Shown piece after piece: positions 24,731 to 31,887 of a stretch of 39,621 nt of DNA. Made by a program: the position numbers and the translations under genes. The DNA comes from Oscillospiraceae bacterium (GTDB taxonomy: Bacteria; Bacillota; Clostridia; Oscillospirales; Oscillospiraceae), in the NCBI GenBank assembly GCA_029012465.1, contig JAQXMD010000063.1:1-39621 (forward strand). The letters run 5' to 3'. The notes below the pieces were generated by a model. The model was not told where the DNA came from. It searched no databases and saw nothing but the letters and a program-made list of their open reading frames with translations. Within the stretch, counting starts at the first letter, position 1. Every line of letters begins with the position of its first letter.

Positions 24731-24759
24731 TTGCAATTCCGGTTTGTTTCTGTTAGAAT
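24731..24759 (+). promoter_or_regulatory. Predicted promoter of rpmB
   Basis: TTGCAA (24731-24736), a 17-base spacer and TAGAAT (24754-24759), 58 bases before the start. Confidence 0.65.
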
Positions 24760-24817
24760 ATAGTCCGATGCCCAACGGCATTTGTATATTTTTTATGCGG
24801 CGAGGAGGTGCAGCTAA

Positions 24818-25006
24818 ATGGCTAAATGTGATTTTTGCGGCAAGGGTGTTACCTTTGGTATCAAGGTTTCCCATTCTCATAGACGTTCCAACAAGGCTTG
24901 GAAGCCCAATGTGAAGCGCGTTAAGGCAATTGTCGATGGTTCTCCGCGCCATGTATACGTCTGTACAAGGTGTCTGCGCTCCGGCAAAGTTGCCCGCGCT
25001 GTCTGA
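24818..25006 (+). CDS. rpmB: Ribosomal protein L28, zinc-ribbon form
   Basis: Large-subunit protein of 62 residues. It starts MAKCDFCGKGVTFGIKVSHS with a CxxC pair, and a second pair, CTRC, lies near the end. This is the zinc-binding (C+) version of L28. It is basic throughout (SHRRSNKAWKPNVKRVKA). A GAGGAGGTG ribosome binding site precedes the ATG, and a strong terminator follows. Confidence 0.97.
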   Translation: MAKCDFCGKGVTFGIKVSHSHRRSNKAWKPNVKRVKAIVDGSPRHVYVCTRCLRSGKVARAV

Positions 25007-25016
25007 TGCCACTTAG

Positions 25017-25045
25017 AAATCCACGGCCTGTGCCGTGGATTTTTT
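25017..25045 (+). terminator. Terminator of rpmB
   Basis: AAATCCACGGC-ctgt-GCCGTGGATTT, an 11-bp stem followed by TTTG. Confidence 0.92.
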
Positions 25046-25079
25046 GTACCTGTTTCAACACATCCCCGGAGGAATCCCT

Positions 25080-25580
25080 ATGACCGAAGAAATCTACCGG
25101 CGCTGGACGGCTCCCTTCCGCAGTCATCCCGCCGCTGCCGTCGCGCTGCGCGGCCTCAATAAAGCCCTGACGCTTCTATGCTATGTGGGCTATCCACTGC
25201 TGCTGGGCCTTGTGTTCTTCCGCTGGCCCCTGGGGCTGTTTCTCCGGGCCATTCTGGTCCCCGGGATTTCCTTTGCAGCTGTCAGCGTTTTTCGCTCAAA
25301 GCTTTCCGCTCCAAGGCCCTATGAGGTGCTGAATATTGACCCTCTGATCCATAAGGACACCCGGGGGAAGTCCTTTCCCAGCCGCCATGTGTTCTCTGTG
25401 TTTGTCATCGCCGCCACATGGCTGTACTTCTACCCGGCAGCAGGCATTGGGTTCCTGATTGCTGGCGTTCTTCTTGCCATAGTCCGGGTGTTGGGGGGCG
25501 TTCATTTTCCCAGAGACGTGCTGGCAGGTGCCTTTCTGGGGCTTCTCAGCGGATGGATCGGAATGTGGCTGATCCCCTGA
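25080..25580 (+). CDS. PAP2-family phosphatase
   Basis: Membrane phosphatase of 166 residues, of the type acting on phosphatidic acid or undecaprenyl pyrophosphate. The ATG at 25080 was chosen for its CGGAGGAAT site; the frame is open further upstream inside the rpmB terminator. The three PAP2 motifs are present: KLSAPRP, FPSRHVF (His as proton donor; Arg in place of Gly in PSGH) and RVLGGVHFPRDVLAG. Four or five hydrophobic segments surround them. Release of a lipid phosphate carrier after polymer transfer would fit the envelope genes in this window, but that link is inference. Confidence 0.88.
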   Translation: MTEEIYRRWTAPFRSHPAAAVALRGLNKALTLLCYVGYPLLLGLVFFRWPLGLFLRAILVPGISFAAVSVFRSKLSAPRPYEVLNIDPLIHKDTRGKSFPSRHVFSVFVIAATWLYFYPAAGIGFLIAGVLLAIVRVLGGVHFPRDVLAGAFLGLLSGWIGMWLIP

Positions 25581-25670
25581 GACTTTTCTTGCGTTTTTCG
25601 CCAATCTTCGGTATAATACGTTTCCGGGTGCAGCTGCTGCACCCGTTTATCTCTTTTCCTGGAGGCAACT

Positions 25671-26576
25671 ATGAAACAGCTTCGCGCAAACCTGCTCCTG
25701 CTCCTGACCGCCATGATCTGGGGCGCTGCCTTTGTGGCCCAGAGCGTGGCCATGGACAATATCGGCCCCTTCACCTTTCTCTGCTCCCGTTCCATTCTCG
25801 GCGGACTGATCCTGCTGCCGGTGATCCGGTTTATGGACGCCCGCCGGAAGAAATCCGGCTCCGAATCAGAACCCGGCTCCTGGGGTTCCAAAACCCTGCT
25901 GGTGGGCGGGATTCTCTGCGGCGCAGTGCTGTTTATTGCCAGCATTCTCCAGCAGATGGGTATTCAGTACACCACCGCCGGAAAGGCCGGCTTTATCACC
26001 GCCATGTACATGGTGCTGGTCCCCATTGCCGGACTGTTCCTTCACAAGCGGGTCTCCCCCCGAATCTTCGGCGCAGTGGTCGTGGCTCTCGTTGGCATGT
26101 ATCTGCTTTGCCTCTACGGAACCGGCCTGGGCAGCATCAACCGGGGCGACCTTCTGGAAATGGCCTGCGCCGTGGGCTTTACCTTCCACATTCTTGTGAT
26201 CGACCATTTCTCTCCCAGGGTGGACGGCGTCAGAATGAGCTGCATTCAGTTCTTCGTCTGTGCGGGGCTGTCCTTCGTCTTTATGCTGATCTTCGAGGAA
26301 CCCACATGGGACAGCATTCTCAGTGCTGCTCTGCCCATCTGCTACGCGGGACTTCTCTCCAGCGGCGCCGGCTACACCCTCCAGATCGTTGCCCAGAAGG
26401 ACACCGATCCCACCATTGCCTCCCTGCTGATGAGCTTGGAGTCGGTCTTTAGTCTGATTTTCGGCTGGGTCCTCCTCCACGAAGCTATGAATGCCGTGGA
26501 GCTCGTGGGCTGCGGACTGATGTTTGCCGCCATCATCTGGGTACAGCTTCCCGAAAAGCAGAAGCAACAGGTATAA
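25671..26576 (+). CDS. EamA/DMT-family transporter
   Basis: Drug/metabolite transporter of 301 residues with about ten hydrophobic helices in two EamA repeats (about 5-145 and 155-295). The first opens LLLTAMIWGAAFVAQS, and the second ends SLESVFSLIFGWVLLHE, the conserved EamA end. A CCTGGAGG ribosome binding site precedes the ATG. Substrates of this family are mostly amino acids and other small metabolites; none can be assigned here. It is 90 bases downstream of the PAP2 gene on the same strand. Confidence 0.93.
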   Translation: MKQLRANLLLLLTAMIWGAAFVAQSVAMDNIGPFTFLCSRSILGGLILLPVIRFMDARRKKSGSESEPGSWGSKTLLVGGILCGAVLFIASILQQMGIQYTTAGKAGFITAMYMVLVPIAGLFLHKRVSPRIFGAVVVALVGMYLLCLYGTGLGSINRGDLLEMACAVGFTFHILVIDHFSPRVDGVRMSCIQFFVCAGLSFVFMLIFEEPTWDSILSAALPICYAGLLSSGAGYTLQIVAQKDTDPTIASLLMSLESVFSLIFGWVLLHEAMNAVELVGCGLMFAAIIWVQLPEKQKQQV

Positions 26577-26585
26577 AAAGTATTT

Positions 26586-26617
26586 GGGGCTGAACCAACC
26601 GGTTCAGCCCCGTTTTT
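26586..26617. terminator. Terminator between the EamA gene and the XpaC-like gene
   Basis: GGGGCTGAACC-aacc-GGTTCAGCCCC, an 11-bp stem followed by GTTTTTC. It lies between convergent genes. Confidence 0.92.
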
Positions 26618-26618
26618 C

Positions 26619-28091
26619 TTAAAACTTCAGTTCGTTGTCCACGGTCAGGCCATCGGTTTCCAGCATGGTTTCCATGACCTTCAGATCGGCGGAGATGTCC
26701 AGCACGTCATCCGCAAAGAGCTTGTCCAGCTGGGCCTCATAACCGTCCACCACCTTGTCCATGGTGGCTTCGATTTTCTGCTTTGCCTCAGCGATATTCT
26801 CACCCTCCACGCCCTGAGCCTCCAGCTGTGCGTAGTTCTCAAGGATTTTCAGGGTCTGGGGCAGATAATAATTCATAAAGCTCCGAAGCTCGCTTGCCTT
26901 TTCGGGCCGCTCCTCCAGAAGCCGGAAGATCTTTGCGGTCAGCTCCTCAATGCGATAGATTTTTTCAGAAAGCTCCGGATTGGCAATGGCCCGATTGACC
27001 TCCTGAATATGCCGGATGGTTGCTGCGGCAGTGGATTCATTCTCAGGCGGCTCTTCCTGCACCGGCTCCGGGTCCGGCTCCGGCGAAACCTCAAATTCCA
27101 TCTCGCCGATGACCAGCACCTTCCGGGCCACATCCAGATAGCCCTCCTCCAGATATCCACGCTCCAGCATCTCCTGAAGATCACGGGTGGCTTTTTTCTC
27201 CGTCACACCCATGGCGCTGGCCAGAGGCTCCACAGGCACCTGTTTCTTCTTGCCGATAGCTGTGAGGTAACGGCGGAACCGCTTGCTCTTCCGGTCACGG
27301 CTGCCTGCCAAGCAGATCAGCGCCACACCGGTCAGGGCCAACGCCAGCAGGGGCACCGTATCCGACAGCATCCATTGCAGGGACCCGCTGCCGGAGGCAA
27401 GATAGCCAATCTGATCGATGAGCTCCATCACAAAGGTGAAGCCGAACAGGCCTGCCATGGCTGCCCCGATCCCCCGGAACAGTCCCACATGGCCAAGGCC
27501 CCTTGCCTTGTCCTCTTTCTTCATGCGCTTTTTGTTCTGCTTATTGTTTTCCTGCACGGCGGTGGGTCTGTGCACAGGCGGAGGCGGCATTTGGCTTGCG
27601 GCACGCTGCTGGGCCTCTGCACGCTGGCGGGCTTCCGCCTCATGGGCAGCGGCACGCTGCCGGGCGTTCTCCTGTTGGGTTTGATACTGGGCTTTTGCTT
27701 TGCTTGCGGCATCCTGCGCGAAGCTTTCCGCTTTTTTCACGCCCCGTTCCATCTGACTGCTGCTGGGCCACTTTCCGGACAGCTCCAGAAACAGTGCCAC
27801 CAGTCCGATGGGCCAGAACACCATAAAACCCAAAATGATAAAAATCCAGTGCCAGCCCGTATCCTGCTTTTTCCGGGTGCTGTGCTCCGGCGGACGATAT
27901 GTGCCGGTGTTTTCTCCGGACTTTCGAGCGGTATTATATTTATAGTGATAGGTTCCGTCCGGGCCGGGCTGACGCACGAAGTCGGACTCCCGGGACGCTT
28001 CACCGCTCTGTGGGGCACTGCCCTGAACAAAGCGAACATTGCCGTTTTCGTCAAATTCCCATCTGCCGCGGCTCTCATTTCCTTGGCTCAT
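26619..28091 (-). CDS. XpaC-like membrane protein with coiled coil
   Basis: 490 residues. The N-terminal 85 residues are polar and low-complexity (WEFDENGNVRFVQGS). Next come a hydrophobic helix (WIFIILGFMVFWPIGLVALF), an Ala/Gln/Arg-rich coiled coil (about 115-185) and two further membrane helices (about 215-275). A winged-helix-like segment (about 285-330, VEPLASAMGVTEKKATRDLQ) follows. The C-terminal helical domain (360-490) contains FMNYYLPQTLKILENYAQLE, the signature of the 5-bromo-4-chloroindolyl-phosphate hydrolysis (XpaC) family. The biochemical role of that family is unclear. It starts six bases after wecB ends, so the two are probably co-transcribed. Confidence 0.75.
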   Translation of the reverse strand: MSQGNESRGRWEFDENGNVRFVQGSAPQSGEASRESDFVRQPGPDGTYHYKYNTARKSGENTGTYRPPEHSTRKKQDTGWHWIFIILGFMVFWPIGLVALFLELSGKWPSSSQMERGVKKAESFAQDAASKAKAQYQTQQENARQRAAAHEAEARQRAEAQQRAASQMPPPPVHRPTAVQENNKQNKKRMKKEDKARGLGHVGLFRGIGAAMAGLFGFTFVMELIDQIGYLASGSGSLQWMLSDTVPLLALALTGVALICLAGSRDRKSKRFRRYLTAIGKKKQVPVEPLASAMGVTEKKATRDLQEMLERGYLEEGYLDVARKVLVIGEMEFEVSPEPDPEPVQEEPPENESTAAATIRHIQEVNRAIANPELSEKIYRIEELTAKIFRLLEERPEKASELRSFMNYYLPQTLKILENYAQLEAQGVEGENIAEAKQKIEATMDKVVDGYEAQLDKLFADDVLDISADLKVMETMLETDGLTVDNELKF

Positions 28092-28097
28092 TCCGGA

Positions 28098-29201
28098 TTA
28101 TCCCTCCAGTTCCCGTTCCAGAATATCCGCAATTCTGCGGGATGCATAGCCGTCACCGTAGGGGTTTGCAGCCTCTGCCATGGCGGCATAAGCCGTCTCA
28201 TCCTCCAGCAGCAGCCGGAAGTTTCTGTAGATCGTCTCCTCATCGGTGCCCACCAGCTTCAGCGTACCGGCTGCAACGCCCTCAGGCCGCTCTGTGGTGT
28301 CACGCATCACCAGCACAGGCTTTCCAAGGGAGGGCGCTTCCTCCTGAATTCCGCCGGAATCCGTCAGGATCAGATGACACCGGGCAAGGAAGTTGTGGAA
28401 ATCCAGCACATCCAGCGGCTCAATGATCCGGATGCGATCATCCCCGCCCAGCTCCTGCTCCGCCGTCTCCCGGACGGCAGGATTCATGTGAATGGGGTAA
28501 ATGGCCTTGATATCGGGATGCTCCCGGCACACCCGGCGGATGGCCCGGAACATGTGCACCATAGGCTCCCCCAGATTCTCCCGGCGATGGGCGGTAATCA
28601 TAATCAGTCGGCTGCCCCTGGCCCACTCCAACTGGGGGTGGGTATAATCCTCCCGGACAGTGGTTCGGAGGGCGTCAATACCGGTGTTTCCGGTGACGAA
28701 GATCTTCCCGCTGTCCCGCTTTTCGTCCAGCAGATTTTGCCGGGCCTGTTCCGTGGGAGCAAAATTAAACCGGCTGATGATGCTGACCGCCTGACGGTTG
28801 AACTCCTCCGGATAGGGGCTGTAGATGTTGTGGGTCCGAAGGCCCGCCTCCACATGGCCCACGGGAATCTGCAAATAAAAGCAGGCCAGGGCCGTCACAA
28901 AGGTGGTGGAGGTGTCGCCATGAACCAGAACCACATCGGGCTTCTCCTTCTCCAGCACCGCTTTGATGCTGTTTAAGATGTTCGTGGTCACATCAAAAAG
29001 GGTCTGACGCTCCTTCATGATGCTGAGATCATAATCCGGCACCACGTCAAAGGTCCTGAGCACCATATCCAGCATCTGCCGGTGCTGACCGCTGACGCAT
29101 ACCACTGTTTCAATGGAATCTCTGGTTTTGAGCTCATTGACCAGCGGGCACATTTTGATTGCCTCAGGCCGGGTGCCAAATACCAGCATAACCTTCTTCA
29201 T
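28098..29201 (-). CDS. wecB: UDP-N-acetylglucosamine 2-epimerase (non-hydrolysing)
   Basis: Converts UDP-GlcNAc to UDP-ManNAc, a precursor for teichoic acid linkage units and capsules. 367 residues, the usual length. Motifs: MLVFGTRPEAIKMCPL, CVSGQHRQMLD, VHGDTSTTF, HVEAGLRTHNIYSPYPEE, YPIHMNPAVRE and LTDSGGIQEEAPSLGKPVL. The start has an AGAGGATT site. It is placed upstream of the XpaC-like gene and is separated from the teichoic-acid-like locus only by the small zinc-ribbon gene. It may therefore supply ManNAc for the linkage unit (inference). It has its own promoter with a palindrome at the predicted start point. Confidence 0.95.
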   Translation of the reverse strand: MKKVMLVFGTRPEAIKMCPLVNELKTRDSIETVVCVSGQHRQMLDMVLRTFDVVPDYDLSIMKERQTLFDVTTNILNSIKAVLEKEKPDVVLVHGDTSTTFVTALACFYLQIPVGHVEAGLRTHNIYSPYPEEFNRQAVSIISRFNFAPTEQARQNLLDEKRDSGKIFVTGNTGIDALRTTVREDYTHPQLEWARGSRLIMITAHRRENLGEPMVHMFRAIRRVCREHPDIKAIYPIHMNPAVRETAEQELGGDDRIRIIEPLDVLDFHNFLARCHLILTDSGGIQEEAPSLGKPVLVMRDTTERPEGVAAGTLKLVGTDEETIYRNFRLLLEDETAYAAMAEAANPYGDGYASRRIADILERELEG

Positions 29202-29259
29202 AGCATTCTAATCCTCTCTATTTTCACGGGCAAATTGCCCGGTTCCGGGCGTGCTTGTC

Positions 29260-29275
29260 TGATTGTATACAATCA
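29260..29275. promoter_or_regulatory. 16-bp palindrome at the wecB start point
   Basis: TGATTGTATACAATCA is a perfect palindrome starting about where wecB transcription should begin (-10 box at 29284-29289, minus strand). The TTGTATACAA core resembles GntR-type operators. No regulator gene is adjacent. Confidence 0.5.
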
Positions 29276-29283
29276 CATCTTAT

Positions 29284-29312
29284 ATTTTACACGTTTTCTG
29301 AATTAGCGTCAA
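29284..29312 (-). promoter_or_regulatory. Predicted promoter of wecB
   Basis: On the minus strand TTGACG (29307-29312), a 17-base spacer and TAAAAT (29284-29289). Confidence 0.75.
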
Positions 29313-29405
29313 CAGGAATTCCCCTCCGGAGGGGATTCTTAAAGAAAATTTCATACCTTCCATCCGCCCAATCGTAAACTTTCGATGAACAATGACAAAG
29401 GCCCA

Positions 29406-29434
29406 TTGTCTCCGCTTCCCGGGAGGAATATAAT
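29406..29434 (+). promoter_or_regulatory. Predicted promoter of the zinc-ribbon membrane protein gene
   Basis: TTGTCT (29406-29411), a 17-base spacer and TATAAT (29429-29434), 33 bases before the start. Confidence 0.65.
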
Positions 29435-29467
29435 GTATTTACCATTTTCACAATCCGAGGTGTTTTG

Positions 29468-29842
29468 ATGTTTTCCCGTATCAGCGACGGCCTCCGCCGG
29501 TTTATGTACGGCAGAAACGGCGTGGATACCCTGTCCTGGGTCCTGATGATCGCTTCTGTCATCGTCAACTTTCTGGTGAGCCTCACCGGAATCGCCGTAC
29601 TGACCTTTTTCAGCTATTTCCTGATGATCTATGCCCTGTTCCGGGTGTTCTCCCGAAACCTGGAGCGCCGTCAGGCGGAGAATCTCCGGTTTACCCAGTT
29701 TTTCTCCCGACTGAAGGGCCGTAAGTCCTATCGGTATTTCAGCTGTCCCGGCTGCAAAACAAAGGTCCGCGTTCCCAAAGGAAAGGGGAAGATTCGCATT
29801 ACCTGCCCCTCCTGCCGGGAGGCCTTTGTAAAGAAAACCTGA
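29468..29842 (+). CDS. Small membrane protein with C-terminal zinc ribbon
   Basis: 124 residues from the ATG at 29468 (CCGAGG upstream). Two close membrane helices cover about 20-55 (LSWVLMIASVIVNFLVSLTG and VLTFFSYFLMIYALFRVF). A basic stretch follows, then a zinc-ribbon-like tail, FSCPGCKTKVRVPKGKGK with ITCPSC, giving two CxxC pairs 19 residues apart. The tail is the type seen in many Clostridia hypothetical proteins. No function is known to me. It is transcribed alone, divergent from wecB. Confidence 0.8.
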   Translation: MFSRISDGLRRFMYGRNGVDTLSWVLMIASVIVNFLVSLTGIAVLTFFSYFLMIYALFRVFSRNLERRQAENLRFTQFFSRLKGRKSYRYFSCPGCKTKVRVPKGKGKIRITCPSCREAFVKKT

Positions 29843-29845
29843 AAA

Positions 29846-29884
29846 AACAGCGGTCTGACATTTCTGTCAGGCCGCCGTTTCCTT
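29846..29884. terminator. Imperfect hairpin between convergent genes
   Basis: Stem of AACAGCGG-TCTGACA and TGTCAGG-CCGCCGTT with one or two mismatches. It is flanked by A's on the left and TTTCCTTT on the right, so it can serve both genes. Confidence 0.65.
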
Positions 29885-30624
29885 TATTTGAGGTACGACT
29901 TGTAAGCCAGGTCATATTGAGCCAGCTCCTCCAGACTGTCGATCTCCAGAAGCTGCTCCCGTTCAATGGGCCGGATTCCCAGCTGGTATTCCTCCCGGTG
30001 GCAGAACAGGGCCACATCATCCCAGTAGATGTCCCGGTTCCGTTTCAGCATGTATTCCAGCTCCAGATGGCTTCTCAGCCGGGCACCGTCCTCCTTTGAC
30101 CAGAAGGAAACGCTGTGAAGCTCCCAGCCCTCAGGCCCGCCGATACGGCTGCAGGACACAACCACCCGGTCCTCCGGACAGCATTTCTCCGCCGGTTCCT
30201 CCAGGGTCAGCACCCATTCCTTTGTGGGTTCATGGCTGTAAAAGCAGCAGTAGCAGCTCCGCTGGAATTCCGGATACAGGATTTTCGGGTCCCGGATCAC
30301 CTGATCGCCGTCGAGAATCACCGCATCCTCCAGATGCTCCCGGGCGTAATACAGAGAGGAGATGTTGTTTGCGTCATTGTAGTCAGGGTTTTCGATGAGG
30401 GTCAGTCCCGGATACTGCTCCGGAAGCTTCGCGAACTTCTCCTTCAGATAGCCCACCACCACATATATTTCATATATGCCGTTTTCGTGAAGTCCATCAA
30501 TGATCGTGTCGATCATCCGGACTCCACGGACAGGAACCAGCGGCTTCGGCATTGCATCCGTAACAGGCCGCATCCGGGTACCTATGCCAGCCGCTACGAT
30601 TACGGCACGCTTTACCTGATTCAA
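29884..30624 (-). CDS. LicC-like nucleotidyltransferase
   Basis: Predicted cytidylyltransferase of 246 residues that would make CDP-choline or a related CDP-alcohol. The N-terminal loop is AVIVAAGIGTRMRPVTDAMP followed by KPLVPVRG. The NPDYNDANNISSLY motif and ILDGDQVI are characteristic of the LicC/choline-phosphate type rather than of sugar nucleotidyltransferases. It is the last gene of the envelope locus, 15 bases after the LicA-like gene. A second domain of this type is in the fusion protein at 10-11.8 kb. Confidence 0.85.
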   Translation of the reverse strand: MNQVKRAVIVAAGIGTRMRPVTDAMPKPLVPVRGVRMIDTIIDGLHENGIYEIYVVVGYLKEKFAKLPEQYPGLTLIENPDYNDANNISSLYYAREHLEDAVILDGDQVIRDPKILYPEFQRSCYCCFYSHEPTKEWVLTLEEPAEKCCPEDRVVVSCSRIGGPEGWELHSVSFWSKEDGARLRSHLELEYMLKRNRDIYWDDVALFCHREEYQLGIRPIEREQLLEIDSLEELAQYDLAYKSYLK

Positions 30625-30639
30625 GGTCTTACGCCTCCA

Positions 30640-31551
30640 TTATTTTTCTCGCAGCTCCTCATACAGCCGGGAATACTCCACAGCATAGCGGTACTGCATC
30701 CGGGCATAGTCGCCAAAGTCCACACCCAGCGCCTTCTTATATTCGCACCAGTTACTCCACAGCAGACCGCTGAGGGCCACATAGCAGTAGATCTTCAGTC
30801 TGGTGCGGGCATCGCAGGGCTCCGTAAAATAGCAGTCCATCAGGCGGTCGATCTCCTGCCGGGAATACCCTGCATAGATGGAAAACATGGCAATATCCAG
30901 ATGAGGGTCGCTCATGCCTGCATATTCCCAGTCAATGAGATGGATCTTTTCCCCATCGGGGTGCTGCACAAACAGGAAGTTGTCCGGCACCGCATCCACA
31001 TGGGTCAGTGCCCGGTCTGTGGGGAGAGACAGCAGAAACGTCTCCATATCCCTGCACCGTGCACGGGTCTCCTCATAGTCCGGATACTCCGAGGGTCCGC
31101 CCCGGAGCCGCTCATATCTGGCAATCTCCTGATCCAGCCGAAATTCATGGTCAACCTGCAGATGCATATCATGGAATTCCCGCAGGCGCTCCATGCACTG
31201 CCGGACCTCATCCCAGTTGGAGGGGTCGCAGTTTCGGGTCTTCGGCCAGAACTCCGTGAGCTTAAAGCCCGTCTCCCGGTCAAATGCCAGCACATGGTCC
31301 GTCAGGGTGTTCCCCCGCAGGGCCTCATAGCAGTCATACTCATGGGCGCGGTTGATGAGCTTATCCGTCCCCTCCCCGGGTACTCTCAGAATATAGGAGG
31401 TGTCCCGGCAGGTGAACCGGAAGGACCGGTTGGTCATGCCCGCCTCCGTAGGCACAACATGACTGATCTCCTCACGACCAGTACCCAGAGCCTTATGGAT
31501 AAAGGCTAGGGCATCGTCTGTGAGGAATCTGTTTTTCAGGGAATCTGCCAT
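30640..31551 (-). CDS. LicA-like choline/ethanolamine kinase family protein
   Basis: Predicted small-molecule kinase of 303 residues. The N-lobe is TEAGMTNRSFRFTCRDTSYI followed by LRVPGEGTDKLINR. The Brenner motif is LTHVDAVPDNFLF (catalytic Asp, metal Asn) and the DFG equivalent is LIDWEYAGMSDPHLDIAMF. These are hallmarks of LicA and eukaryotic-type choline kinases. Choline or another amino alcohol is the likely substrate, and the LicC-like product next door would activate it. No LicD-type transferase is in the window; the tandem sulfatase-like enzymes or distant genes would have to do the transfer. Confidence 0.88.
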   Translation of the reverse strand: MADSLKNRFLTDDALAFIHKALGTGREEISHVVPTEAGMTNRSFRFTCRDTSYILRVPGEGTDKLINRAHEYDCYEALRGNTLTDHVLAFDRETGFKLTEFWPKTRNCDPSNWDEVRQCMERLREFHDMHLQVDHEFRLDQEIARYERLRGGPSEYPDYEETRARCRDMETFLLSLPTDRALTHVDAVPDNFLFVQHPDGEKIHLIDWEYAGMSDPHLDIAMFSIYAGYSRQEIDRLMDCYFTEPCDARTRLKIYCYVALSGLLWSNWCEYKKALGVDFGDYARMQYRYAVEYSRLYEELREK

Positions 31552-31557
31552 AGGCGA

Positions 31558-31857
31558 TTATTCCTTGTCCTCGTCCATGGGATTGACCTCCATGGGGTTG
31601 ATCACTTCGTCCTCGTCTTCAGCAATCGCAGCAGCGGTGCTGTCGTTTTTCTTCTTGCCGAGGTTCTGGAAGAACAGCTTGATCTTCCGGCGGAAAATTG
31701 CCAGTGCTGTACCACCTGCGATGAACAGTGCCGCCACCATGGACACCACATAGGTCACTGTGCCGGGGTCCAGGTACGCAAAAGCAGCCTGAGAAAGCAG
31801 CAGCGCCATAAAGAATGCATAGTAGCTGCGGGCAAGAATTTTTTTCATGGTTTTCAT
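31558..31857 (-). CDS. Small YLDPGT-type membrane protein
   Basis: 99 residues. The N-terminal hydrophobic segment (SYYAFFMALLLSQAAFA) may be a signal or anchor. It is followed by YLDPGTVTYVVSMVAALFIA, a second helix, then a basic stretch (FRRKIKLFFQNLGKKK) and an acidic tail. The YLDPGT start after a signal-like helix is a phrase I recognise from small proteins encoded beside sulfatase-like and teichoic-acid genes. Their function is not known to me. An AGGAGG site precedes the ATG. It lies between the YidC-TagF fusion and the LicA-like gene in one transcription unit. Confidence 0.78.
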   Translation of the reverse strand: MKTMKKILARSYYAFFMALLLSQAAFAYLDPGTVTYVVSMVAALFIAGGTALAIFRRKIKLFFQNLGKKKNDSTAAAIAEDEDEVINPMEVNPMDEDKE

Positions 31858-31887
31858 ATTCAGTTCCTCCTTAATTTCGGCGTGTCA

